A stretch of 64,000 bases of DNA. It comes from Xaviernesmea oryzae (GTDB lineage: Bacteria > Pseudomonadota > Alphaproteobacteria > Rhizobiales > Rhizobiaceae). Where the stretch lies: NCBI RefSeq assembly GCF_900109605.1, contig NZ_FOAM01000001.1, forward strand, positions 124,001 to 188,000, written 5' to 3'. The translations under genes and the position numbers were made by a program. Positions 18,553 through 27,186 of the stretch are shown piece after piece. The stretch's first letter is position 1. The number at the start of each line of letters is the position of its first letter. The notes under the pieces were generated by a model. That model did not search any database. It saw nothing but the letters and a program-made list of their open reading frames with translations, and was not told the DNA's origin.

Positions 18553-18709
18553 CGTCATTCTCCTATCCGTCGGTTACCGCCTTCATATGCGCTTCCCGCC
18601 TCCTCGAAACAATGCACACGCACACAGTGCAGCCATGCGCTAACGGCAGGGCAAGCGAAATTTTGAGCAAGCAATGATGGGCGTCGAGATGGTCGTTAAG
18701 GAGCGATAA

Positions 18710-19208
18710 ATGTCTGTGAAAGGCAATATTCATGATAGTAACGAAAATATCATACGGCTTCTTGTCGTTTCGTCACTTATCAATAAGCCCATATTGGACG
18801 TTGGCACGTCTATTGGCGCAAGCTTCCTTGTGCAAATAGGGAGCTTCTTGCATAGAAATAACTCTCTCCAGAAGAGAATGGGCCATTCATGTTTTTAAAT
18901 GCGAATGGACACTTCATGACAACTCTCATGGAATTGAGAGAGATTCAGACCGAAATGCCTCTCTCGATGAGGTCTCACCGGAACTCATAGGGAAATTGAT
19001 AACGGGCATTTCGCTGTCAAAGCATTGCATGATGCTGGCGATCGAGGATTTTCAGCTCGACATATTTTTCAATGCTGATCAGATGGACGATTTGGATAGA
19101 ACGATATTGTCGATTGAATACGAAAAAGCTTGGGCCGTTAATATTCATGCAGATAAAAATATGAGTATCGATGTTGTATCGACGACGCTCGCTGTCATGG
19201 AATCCTGA
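18710..19208 (+). pseudogene. AT-rich orphan gene interrupted by a frameshift
   Basis: An ATG with an excellent AAGGAG site begins a 62-codon frame (MSVKGNIHDSN...) that stops at 18898. The continuation is open in the +1 frame from about 18840 and runs to a TGA at 19208, reading REWAIHVFKCEWTLHDNS and onward without interruption. Joining the frames near 18870 (CCAGAAGAGAATGG) would give one protein of about 165 residues, so one extra base appears to have broken it, unless it is a sequencing error. The base composition is far more AT-rich than the neighbours, which suggests acquisition by transfer. I do not recognise a family; the acidic, Trp-containing second half is merely reminiscent of small immunity-type proteins. 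Confidence 0.5.
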
Positions 19209-19301
19209 CAGGGTTCTTCATCTGGAATAGGAGACAGACGGCCCTCTGTTCAAACCCTGATTGGAAGGTTGCGTCTGCCGATTTCCCTCTTCAGTAAGGT
19301 G

Positions 19302-19457
19302 TTAGTGAACCGTGCCTGCCGCTTCGCTCAGCACCTCAAAAGCTTCGTCCAGGGCGGCGACGAGGAGATCGGTCAGCGCATCGCCGTTGTCATTGGCCAG
19401 AAACAGCGCGATTGCTTCTTCGCTGGGCTCGCTCGAGATCCTGTTGTCGTTCGACAT
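19302..19457 (-). CDS. Small acidic protein, 51 aa, unknown function
   Basis: AAGGAG precedes the ATG at 19457 by seven bases, and the 51-codon frame ends with TAA at 19302. The peptide (MSNDNRISSEPSEEAIALFL at the start, then ANDNGDALTDLLVAALDEA) is acidic and predicted helical, with no membrane segment or Cys motif. It sits between the broken AT-rich gene and a 132-residue unknown gene. No family is recognised. Confidence comes from the strong ribosome site and the sensible composition. Confidence 0.5.
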   Translation of the reverse strand: MSNDNRISSEPSEEAIALFLANDNGDALTDLLVAALDEAFEVLSEAAGTVH

Positions 19458-19788
19458 CCTGTCGTCTCCTTCGGTCGAATCATTCGACGGTCAGCCAGCA
19501 TAAGCCGCACAAGCTTGTCTTGACCTTGCGCGGCACCCCCGAGCCAACCAAAGGCGTAAGGCCGGGGGCGCAGAACTGACTGCTTCGCCTTGATGCGTCA
19601 AGATGGCGAGACGGTTCCGATTGGCGGCGGCAATCGCGCCAGCCTATATCAGGGCCGAGCGTCTGCCATGATCTTTTCAATCGGCATGTGTGCTCCAAGT
19701 CATTGTTTTGACGCGGACCCTATTGCATGACGGCCGTGCGATCCTGCGCTGCGCGTCTCAGCGACAGCCCAGCGGACGGACATGGGGC
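19458..19788. other. Intergenic stretch
   Basis: I see no supported gene, hairpin or repeat in this stretch. It must carry the promoters for the divergent small genes on either side. Confidence 0.4.
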
Positions 19789-20187
19789 ATGGCCAGAGCA
19801 AAGAAAAAGCCTGAGAAGGCCGGCAGGCGAAAGATGAGGGCTGCGGTGCGTCCGGCGGACGATGCGCTGGAAGGCTTGCTGCGTTTGAAAAAGGCCTGGA
19901 TGAAAGCGAGCGAGCCGGAGCGCATGCTGTTTCTCGGCTGGCTGCAGGAGAACAGTCAGGAGGCGGCGGCGCTTTCGCCCGGCATTGCCCATGGGCGCTA
20001 TCTCACACCCGACGCTATAGACGAGATTCGGGCACGGATGATGCGCCGTGGATGGACGGCCGGCGATGTGATGGCACATATCGGCTTCTCGCCTGAGGAT
20101 CCGGCGCTTGAAAATGCCCTGGCGCGCGGTGCGGCCCTTCGGCTTGTGGTCGTCGCCGCGTTGACGCATTGGCTTGCCAACGGCTGA
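19789..20187 (+). CDS. Hypothetical protein, 132 aa
   Basis: The start at 19789 is chosen because it begins MARAKKKPEKAGRRKMR, a lysine/arginine-rich tail typical of real N-termini; the upstream extension has no coding character. The body (about residues 28-125) is helical, with segments such as EPERMLFLGWLQE and LTPDAIDEIRARMMRRGWTAGDVMAHIGFSPEDP. The basic N-terminus suggests nucleic-acid contact, but no HTH is obvious. The ribosome site is weak. Function unknown; no operon partner. Confidence 0.55.
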   Translation: MARAKKKPEKAGRRKMRAAVRPADDALEGLLRLKKAWMKASEPERMLFLGWLQENSQEAAALSPGIAHGRYLTPDAIDEIRARMMRRGWTAGDVMAHIGFSPEDPALENALARGAALRLVVVAALTHWLANG

Positions 20188-20442
20188 GATCCTGTGCGTG
20201 CGAGGATCTTTATCGCCGATACGTCATCAGGATGGCGCCGCTGACCGACAGGTTCCGCAGCTCTGTCGGCCTCTTCCGGTCGATTTTTCGGACCAACCGT
20301 CATCCAAAATGCGTTGTCCTGGCGCCGTCGCTGCCGCAATTCTATCCTTCATTCGCCGCAGTTTTAGCCGAAGCACATGAAAAGCGGGAACGAAATGGCG
20401 CCTTTCGTCATTTCTGCCGTGACCCGTTTCGAAGAGGATATC

Positions 20443-20958
20443 ATGCGTAAACATCTCACCACCGTTTTGGCCCTGGCCGCCTCGCTTGCCGGCGCAACCA
20501 CTGTTTCCGCTGCGGACATGATCACGGCACCGACCTATCAGGAGGCGGATCAGCGTGACGGCGTGAAGATCGGCATGCTCAGCTGCGATGTCGGCGGCGG
20601 CGTCGGCTATGTCATCGGTTCGGCAAAGTCGGTCGATTGCGTGTTCACCTCCACGCGCGGCACCAAGGATTATTATTCCGGCGTGATCCGCAAGATGGGC
20701 GTGGATCTGGGCTTCACGACACGCGGCCGCGTGGTCTGGGCCGTGTTTGCGCCGACTGCCGGCTATCATCATGGGTCGCTCGGCGGTCTTTATCAGGGTG
20801 CAACGGCTGAAGTCACCGTCTTTGCCGGCGTCGGCGCCAATGTGCTCGTCGGCGGAACCTCCGGCTCCATTCAGCTGCAGACGGTCAGCGTCGGCGGCCA
20901 GCTGGGCCTCAACCTGGCTGCCACCGGCACCTCGGTGACTCTGACGCCACAGGGCTGA
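20443..20958 (+). CDS. Secreted DUF992-family protein
   Basis: The 171-residue product begins with a typical Sec signal peptide (MRKHLTTVLALAASLAGATTVSAADM, cleavage after ALA-type VSA). It continues with the DUF992 pattern GVKIGMLSCDVGGGVGYVIGSAKSVDCVF and a C-terminal part made of short glycine-rich beta segments (GGLYQGATAEVTVFAGVGANVLVGG). The family is common in Rhizobiales and is periplasmic or envelope-associated, with unknown function. The internal ATG at 20443 is preferred to 20377 because GAGGA precedes it and it starts the signal peptide. A strong terminator follows, so it is probably a single-gene transcript. Confidence 0.85.
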   Translation: MRKHLTTVLALAASLAGATTVSAADMITAPTYQEADQRDGVKIGMLSCDVGGGVGYVIGSAKSVDCVFTSTRGTKDYYSGVIRKMGVDLGFTTRGRVVWAVFAPTAGYHHGSLGGLYQGATAEVTVFAGVGANVLVGGTSGSIQLQTVSVGGQLGLNLAATGTSVTLTPQG

Positions 20959-20972
20959 TCGCACCGATAACA

Positions 20973-21008
20973 ACGCATGGCCGCCATGTGGTCGGCCATG
21001 CGTTTTTG
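20973..21008 (+). terminator. Intrinsic terminator after the DUF992 gene
   Basis: The arms ACGCATGGCCG and CGGCCATGCGT form a perfect 11-pair stem with a nine-base loop, followed directly by TTTTT on the plus strand. Confidence 0.88.
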
Positions 21009-21198
21009 TGCGTTTAATCTACGGCCGCGTTCGCTCGAACATCGACATAGGACAGACGCTACCACCATATCCCGGGACATGAATTTTTGGTCCAGCTGCG
21101 ATCTATGGTCTGGACCCCCAAAGCCTGGTGACCTATCTCAGCCGCCGGTGTGAACGGAGCAGGTGTCAACAAGGTGCTCCGCCGGGGTGCCGTATTTG

Positions 21199-24100
21199 AT
21201 GAAAGCCATTTCCGAAGGCCGGTTCGATCCCTGGCTTCATGCGATCTTGATCGGCCTGACGGTCGCGCCCTTCATCGTCGATATCATGATGCCTTTGGGC
21301 ACGGCGATCTGGCTTGTCTACATTCTTGCCATCGCGCTGTCTTCGCTCACCTCACGTCCCGCCATTCCTCTGGTCATCGCCGCAGCGGCCACCGTTCTGA
21401 TCGTGGTCGGCTTCATGCTGGCGCCCGCAGGGGTCAATCCGGAGATCGCCCGGGTCAACCGCTCGCTCTGCGTGATTATCGGCTGGATCATGGCGCTGAG
21501 TGGCTATGCCTTTATCCGCAACAAGGTGGAGATGCGGCGGAGCCAATGGTTGCGCCAAGGCCAGGTCGGCATGGCCGCGCGGGTGTCCGGCGAGCAGTCC
21601 GTCGAACAGCTGGCCGACAATGTGCTGACCTACCTGGTCGATTATGTCGGCGCGCAAGGTGCGGCCCTCTTCGTCAACCGCGAAGGCCGGTTCCAGCGCA
21701 TGGGCGCCTATGGCCTGCCGGCGGATGCGCCGGTGCCAAGCGAAATTGCCCCTGGCGATGGGCTGATCGGTCAGGTGGCCAAGGATGGGCGGCTCATCGA
21801 TCTTCACGAGGTTCCTGAAAACTATCTTTATGTCGGCTCTGCGTTGGGTCGCGGTCTGCCGCGCCGCCTTCTCATCGCGCCTGCCGGCACCGATGGCACG
21901 ATCCATGCGGTGATCGAGCTCGGCTTTCTCAAGCCTGTTGACCATCCGGTCGAAGAGCTTCTCCGCCAGCTGTCCGACAAGATTGCCATCGCCATCCGTT
22001 CGGCCGAATATCGCGGCATGCTGCGCCGGCTCTTGGAAGAGACGCGCCAGCAGGCCGACGAGCTGCGCGCACAAAGCGATGAGCTGAGGGCAGCCAATGA
22101 CGAGCTGGAAGCCCAGAGCCGCATTCTGCAGGACAGCCAGGCACGGCTGGAACACCAGCAGGCCGAGCTGGAGCAGAACAATGCCGAACTCGAAGCACAG
22201 ACTAACGAACTGACGGCGCAGCGGGACGAGCTGACCCGCGCCCGCACGGAGCTGGAGCGGCAGGCGCGCGATCTCGAACAGGGAAGCCGCTATAAGTCGG
22301 AATTCCTCTCCAACATGTCGCATGAGCTGCGCACGCCACTCAATTCTCTGCTGATCCTGGCACAGCTTCTGGCGGAGAACAAAGCCGGTAACCTGACCGA
22401 AGAGCAGGTGAAATTCGCCCGAACGATCGGCTCGGCCGGCAATGATCTCCTGGTGCTGATCAACGATATCCTCGATATTTCCAAGATCGAGGCCGGGCAG
22501 GTGGAGCTGCAGATGCAGCCCGTGGCGATTGCCGATCTGCTGGCCAAGCTGAAGGGCACCTTCGATCCGACCGCAGTGCAGAAGGGGCTCGATCTTCAGC
22601 TCGCGATCAATCCAGCCGTCCCGACAACGCTCGTCACCGATCCGCAGCGGCTGGAGCAGGTGCTGAAGAATTTTCTGTCCAATGCGCTGAAATTCACCCA
22701 TCGTGGCGAAGTTGCGCTGACCGTCGCCCGTCAGGGCGATGGGCTTGCCTTCAGTGTACGTGACAGCGGAATCGGCATTTCGGCGGATCATCTCGCCACG
22801 ATCTTCGAGCCCTTCCGCCAGGCCGATGGCACGATCAGCCGCAAATATGGCGGCACCGGCCTCGGCCTGTCGATCTCGCGCGAGCTGGGCGCGCTTTTGG
22901 GCGGGCGCATCACAGTGTCGAGTGAGGAAGGCAAGGGGTCGACGTTCACGCTGATCCTGCCCATCGACCGCGACCTCGGCCTGGCCGAGAATACCCATGA
23001 GCCTACGCGCCGCATGAACATGGATGCCGTTCTTGCAAGCAGCGTTCAGGCGGAGAAGGCGCGAGACGCCGCGCCGTTTGCCGACATGCAGGCGCCTGCC
23101 ATGCCGATCCGCGACGACCGGGCAACGCTGAGAGCCGGCGAGCGCATGCTGCTTGCCGTGGAGGACGATCCCGCCTTTGCCGAAATCCTATACGACCTCG
23201 CCCATGATCTCGGCTTTCAGTGCATCGTCGCCGGCACGGCCGATGATGGCGTGGTGTTGGCGCGGCAATATCTGCCGCATGCGATCATTCTCGATATCGG
23301 CCTGCCCGATCATACCGGTCTCTTCGTGCTCGATCGGCTGAAGCATGATTTGCGCACGCGCCATATTCCCGTTCATGTCGTCTCTGGCGCCGATTATGCG
23401 CTTAAGGCGCGCGCGCTCGGCGCGGCCGGCTATACGCTGAAGCCGGTGAAGCGCGAGGAACTGGCCCATGCGCTGGAAGGGCTGGAGAACAATCTGCAGG
23501 AGCCGGTGCGCCGCGTGCTGGTGGTCGAGGACGATGCCACCCAGCTTGAAAGCGTGGAGCTGCTGCTCGGCTCGCGCAATGTGACCACGGTCGGGGTGAA
23601 GACGGCGGCCGAATGTATCGAGAGACTGTCGAACGACGCTTTCGACTGCATGGTGCTCGATCTCACGCTCCCCGATGCTTCGGGCCTCGATGTGCTCGAT
23701 CATCTGAGAGAAAACAGCACGCTCTCCTTCCCGCCTGTGATCGTCTATACGGGCCGCGAGCTTTCGGCCGACGACGAATTGCGCCTGCGCCGCTACGCGA
23801 AGTCGATCATCATCAAGGGCGCCAAGTCGCCGGAGCGGCTGCTCGACGAGGTCACGCTTTTCCTTCACCAGGTGGTTTCGGCCCTGCCCAACCGGCAGCA
23901 GGAAATGCTGGCGAAATCGCTCAACCGCGATGAGACTGTGGAAGGCCGGCGCATCCTGGTGGTCGAGGACGATGTGCGCAATGTCTATGCGCTCACCAGC
24001 ATTTTCGAGGCGCATGGCGCCATGGTCACCATCGCCCGAAATGGGTTGGAGGCGCTCAGTGTCATCGAGAAGGGGCTTGCCGAGGGCGGCACCGTGCCCT

Positions 24101-24330
24101 TCGATCTTGTGCTGATGGATGTGATGATGCCCGAGATGGACGGGCTGACGGCCACGCGGGAGATCCGCAGCCGCTTCAAGCTCAACCATCTGCCCATCAT
24201 CATGCTCACCGCAAAGGCCATGCCGCAGGATCAGGTGCAATGCCTGGCCGCGGGCGCCAATGACTACGTGACCAAGCCGCTCGACGTCGACAAGCTTCTG
24301 TCGCTGGTCCGCGTCTGGATCAGCCGGTGA
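21199..24330 (+). CDS. Hybrid sensor histidine kinase with GAF and three receiver domains
   Basis: About 1043 residues. Order: membrane segments (residues 10-110); a GAF-type sensor (about 120-265); a long Gln/Glu-rich coiled coil (about 270-365, repeats of DELRAxxDEL type); a HisKA domain with the phospho-acceptor in SHELRTPLN (about 375); HATPase_c with NxxKFT, DSGIGI and GGTGLGLSI; then three receivers (about 650-770, 772-890, 917-1040) with aspartates in LDIGLPD, LDLTLPD and MDVMMPE. It would autophosphorylate and pass phosphate through its own receivers. The ATG at 21199 begins the first membrane region and is preferred to 21163. A CheR gene follows after four bases, so a joint signalling operon with the next two genes is likely. 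The stimulus is not evident. Confidence 0.92.
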   Translation: MKAISEGRFDPWLHAILIGLTVAPFIVDIMMPLGTAIWLVYILAIALSSLTSRPAIPLVIAAAATVLIVVGFMLAPAGVNPEIARVNRSLCVIIGWIMALSGYAFIRNKVEMRRSQWLRQGQVGMAARVSGEQSVEQLADNVLTYLVDYVGAQGAALFVNREGRFQRMGAYGLPADAPVPSEIAPGDGLIGQVAKDGRLIDLHEVPENYLYVGSALGRGLPRRLLIAPAGTDGTIHAVIELGFLKPVDHPVEELLRQLSDKIAIAIRSAEYRGMLRRLLEETRQQADELRAQSDELRAANDELEAQSRILQDSQARLEHQQAELEQNNAELEAQTNELTAQRDELTRARTELERQARDLEQGSRYKSEFLSNMSHELRTPLNSLLILAQLLAENKAGNLTEEQVKFARTIGSAGNDLLVLINDILDISKIEAGQVELQMQPVAIADLLAKLKGTFDPTAVQKGLDLQLAINPAVPTTLVTDPQRLEQVLKNFLSNALKFTHRGEVALTVARQGDGLAFSVRDSGIGISADHLATIFEPFRQADGTISRKYGGTGLGLSISRELGALLGGRITVSSEEGKGSTFTLILPIDRDLGLAENTHEPTRRMNMDAVLASSVQAEKARDAAPFADMQAPAMPIRDDRATLRAGERMLLAVEDDPAFAEILYDLAHDLGFQCIVAGTADDGVVLARQYLPHAIILDIGLPDHTGLFVLDRLKHDLRTRHIPVHVVSGADYALKARALGAAGYTLKPVKREELAHALEGLENNLQEPVRRVLVVEDDATQLESVELLLGSRNVTTVGVKTAAECIERLSNDAFDCMVLDLTLPDASGLDVLDHLRENSTLSFPPVIVYTGRELSADDELRLRRYAKSIIIKGAKSPERLLDEVTLFLHQVVSALPNRQQEMLAKSLNRDETVEGRRILVVEDDVRNVYALTSIFEAHGAMVTIARNGLEALSVIEKGLAEGGTVPFDLVLMDVMMPEMDGLTATREIRSRFKLNHLPIIMLTAKAMPQDQVQCLAAGANDYVTKPLDVDKLLSLVRVWISR

Positions 24331-24334
24331 GCGG

Positions 24335-25192
24335 ATGATGGACCAGTCCCACGATATCGAGCTGACGCTGCTTCTCGAAGCGATCTACCGTGTCTGTCAC
24401 TATGACTTCAGGGGCTATTCGCAGGCCTCCATCGCCCGGCGGATGGAGCAGGCGCGCCTACATTTCGGCTGTGCCAGCCTCTCCATGCTGCAGCATCTCG
24501 TTCTGCACCAGCCGGATGTGATGCGCGAGCTTTTGAATTTCCTGACGGTCCAAGTCAGCGAATTCTTCCGCGATCCCAGCTATTACAAACGGCTGCGCGA
24601 GGAGGTCCTTCCGCATCTGAGAACCTATCCCTCGCTGAAGGTCTGGATTGCCGGCTGCAGCGATGGCGAGGAGCTCTATTCGATGGCGATCCTTTTTCGC
24701 GAGGAGGGTCTCGCCAGCCGCACGATCTTCTATGCAACCGATATCAATCCCGAGGCGCTGCGCAAGGCGGAAGCCGGTATCTACGCGCTCGACCGGATCG
24801 CGCTGTTTACCGACAATCATCGTGCCTCCGGTGGGCGGACCTCCCTGTCGGATTACTATACCGCCGCTTATGGCGCCGCCGTCTTTGACAGGTCGCTCCG
24901 TGCGCAAGCGGTCTTTTCCGAGCACAGTCTCGTGTCCGACCAAGTCTTTGCCGAGATGCATCTGGTTTCCTGCCGCAATGTGCTGATCTATTTCGATCGC
25001 GATCTGCAGGATCGCGCCATTGGCCTGTTCGACCAGTCTCTGGTACGTGGCGGCTTTCTCGGTCTCGGCCTGCAGGAAACGCTCGCCTTTTCGCGTCACC
25101 ACCAGAATTTCACGGAATTTTCCAGCCGGGAAAAGATCTATCGCAAGCAATTGATCCCGCGCGACGACGAAGGACTTCGCCATGTCGCTTGA
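24335..25192 (+). CDS. CheR-type protein-glutamate methyltransferase
   Basis: The 285-residue protein shows the CheR N-terminal helical part and the SAM-binding domain: VQVSEFFRDP, the glycine motif IAGCSDGEELYS (about residue 105; the usual form is GCSTGEEPYS), YATDIN and CRNVLIYFD. CheR enzymes methylate receptor glutamates. Here no receptor or CheB gene is adjacent; the neighbours are two hybrid kinases, a context in which CheR homologues are thought to modify coiled-coil regions of sensor kinases. The coding sequence overlaps the next gene by 11 bases, implying translational coupling. Confidence 0.88.
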   Translation: MMDQSHDIELTLLLEAIYRVCHYDFRGYSQASIARRMEQARLHFGCASLSMLQHLVLHQPDVMRELLNFLTVQVSEFFRDPSYYKRLREEVLPHLRTYPSLKVWIAGCSDGEELYSMAILFREEGLASRTIFYATDINPEALRKAEAGIYALDRIALFTDNHRASGGRTSLSDYYTAAYGAAVFDRSLRAQAVFSEHSLVSDQVFAEMHLVSCRNVLIYFDRDLQDRAIGLFDQSLVRGGFLGLGLQETLAFSRHHQNFTEFSSREKIYRKQLIPRDDEGLRHVA

Positions 25193-27068
25193 GCCCATCA
25201 CGTTTCTGATCGTCGATGACCTCGAGGAAAACCTGACGGCGCTGGAGGCGCTGCTGCGTCGTGACGGGTTGACCATCCTGAAGGCGCGCTCCGGCGCCGA
25301 GGCCCTGGAGCTTCTGCTCGTGCAGGACGTGGCGCTGGCGCTGCTCGACGTGCAGATGCCGGAGATGAACGGCTTCGAGTTGGCGGAGCTGATGCGCGGC
25401 TTCGAGCGGACGCGTGCGATCCCGATCATCTTCGTCACCGCGCTGCCGAGCGATGAGACCAGGCGGTTTCGCGGCTATGAGACCGGTGCGGTGGATTATC
25501 TGCAAAAGCCCATCGATGCCGGCATTCTCAAGAGCAAGACCGGCGTGTTTTTCGAGCTGGCGCGCCAGCGTCAGGAACTGGCGCATAACAGCGCGCAACT
25601 CACTCAGGCGCTGGCCCAACTGCGCGCCCATGCCAATAATTCACCCCTGGCCTTCGTCGATTTCGACCAGGCGCTGACGGTGACGGCCTGGTCGCAAGGG
25701 GCCGAGCGGCTGCTCGGCTTTTCGGCGCGCGACGTGGTTGGCCGCCCCTTCCGCCAGATTGGCTGGCTGGAGGCGGACGAGGCGGAGCGCTTCGCCGCCG
25801 AGGCTGCCCGTCTCCTGGAAGAACCCGGCGATGGTCGTGCAGTGGAAGAGTTTCGCCTTGTTCACCGCGATGGATCGGTCCGGGTCGCCGAATGGTATAT
25901 TTCGGCGCTGGGCGGAGGCGGCGGTGTCAGGCCGACGCGGCTGTCGCTCAGCGTCCAGATCCTCGACATCACCGAGCGCCGCCGCGCCGAAGAAACGCAG
26001 CGTCTGTTGATGGGCGAGCTCAACCATCGTGTGAAGAACACGCTGGCCACCGTGCAGGCGATCGCTAGCCATACGCTGCGCCATGTGGCCGATCCCGGCG
26101 ATTTCGCCGGCACGTTTTCGGGCCGGATCCAGTCGCTTTCCAAGGCGCATGCGCTGCTCAGCGCCACTAGCTGGAGCGGCGCAACGCTGGAGGAGATCCT
26201 GCGCGAGCAGCTGAGCCTCGGTTCGCTCGATCCCGCACGTTTCGTTGCCAGCGGCCCGGCAATCCAGCTGAAGCCGCAACAGGCCCTGCATCTGGCGATG
26301 ATCCTGCATGAGCTTGCCACCAATGCCGGAAAATATGGGGCGCATTCCGTGCCCACAGGCCGGATCACGCTCGACTGGACACTCGCTGATGGCGCGCTCG
26401 ACCTAGTCTGGCAGGAGCGGGGCGGGCCTTCGGTCGGCGCCATCACGCGCAAGGGCTTCGGTTCACGGCTGATCCAGCAGAGCGCCCGCGCCGAAGGCGG
26501 GGATGCACAGATGCAGGTGGCGCCGGAAGGCCTGACCTGGCGTCTGAAGCTGGTGATCGGACAGGCGCCGAGCACGCTCGGCGCCGGTTCGTCCGATCTT
26601 CCAGCCTTGAGCGCACCGGCAAAGGCCGGCAGCGGATTTCGCCAGGCGCAGCAGCCACAGGCTATCCCGCCGCAGGCTCTGCCGGAAAAGGCAGCCGAGC
26701 CGGAACCAAAGGCGAAAAAACGCATCCTCATCATCGAGGATGAGCCGCTGGTGGCACTCGATCTCGCCGAGCGCCTGGAAGAGGCGGGTTTCGACATTGC
26801 CGGGAGCGCCAGCGACATGAGCGAGGCCATGGTGTTTGCGCGCGACAGCGCCGCCGATGCCGTTCTGCTCGATGGCAATTTGCGTGGCGAACCGGTGGAC
26901 GCCGTGGCCCAGGTTCTGAGCGACCGGTCCATCCCCTTCATTTTCGTCACCGGCTATACCCAAGAAAGCCTTCCCTCCGGCTTCCGCCATCTGCCGCTCC
27001 TGTCCAAGCCCTTCACCGACCGGCAGCTTTTCCAGGCGCTGGATCGGCTGCTGCCGGCTCAAGGCTGA
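25182..27068 (+). CDS. HWE-family hybrid kinase: receiver-PAS-kinase-receiver
   Basis: The 628-residue soluble protein has an N-terminal receiver (about 5-125, phospho-acceptor in LALLDVQMPEM), a short coiled coil, a PAS domain (about 145-265), an HWE/HisKA_2 kinase core with ELNHRVKNTLATVQAI, LHELATNAGKYGA and a WxExGGP motif, a Pro/Ala-rich linker, and a C-terminal receiver (about 508-625; LLDGNL, LSKPF). HWE kinases are concentrated in alphaproteobacteria and often act in light, stress or general stress signalling. No transmembrane segment is present, so input must come through PAS or by phosphotransfer from the upstream hybrid kinase. It overlaps the CheR gene by 11 bases. Confidence 0.9.
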   Translation: MSLEPITFLIVDDLEENLTALEALLRRDGLTILKARSGAEALELLLVQDVALALLDVQMPEMNGFELAELMRGFERTRAIPIIFVTALPSDETRRFRGYETGAVDYLQKPIDAGILKSKTGVFFELARQRQELAHNSAQLTQALAQLRAHANNSPLAFVDFDQALTVTAWSQGAERLLGFSARDVVGRPFRQIGWLEADEAERFAAEAARLLEEPGDGRAVEEFRLVHRDGSVRVAEWYISALGGGGGVRPTRLSLSVQILDITERRRAEETQRLLMGELNHRVKNTLATVQAIASHTLRHVADPGDFAGTFSGRIQSLSKAHALLSATSWSGATLEEILREQLSLGSLDPARFVASGPAIQLKPQQALHLAMILHELATNAGKYGAHSVPTGRITLDWTLADGALDLVWQERGGPSVGAITRKGFGSRLIQQSARAEGGDAQMQVAPEGLTWRLKLVIGQAPSTLGAGSSDLPALSAPAKAGSGFRQAQQPQAIPPQALPEKAAEPEPKAKKRILIIEDEPLVALDLAERLEEAGFDIAGSASDMSEAMVFARDSAADAVLLDGNLRGEPVDAVAQVLSDRSIPFIFVTGYTQESLPSGFRHLPLLSKPFTDRQLFQALDRLLPAQG

Positions 27069-27186
27069 CTTTAGCCTGCGCAAGATCTGTCTGATTGAGC
27101 CGATCTCGCAGTAGCCGTTGCGTTTGTGCGCTCTAGCTTTGTCTCGACCCTTCCATCGAGCCTGCTCAAGACAGGAGCGCCCCTTC

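Noticed and set aside
19480-19698. 72-codon minus-strand frame
   Set aside because: Arg/Ser/Gly-rich shadow-like composition and no ribosome site.
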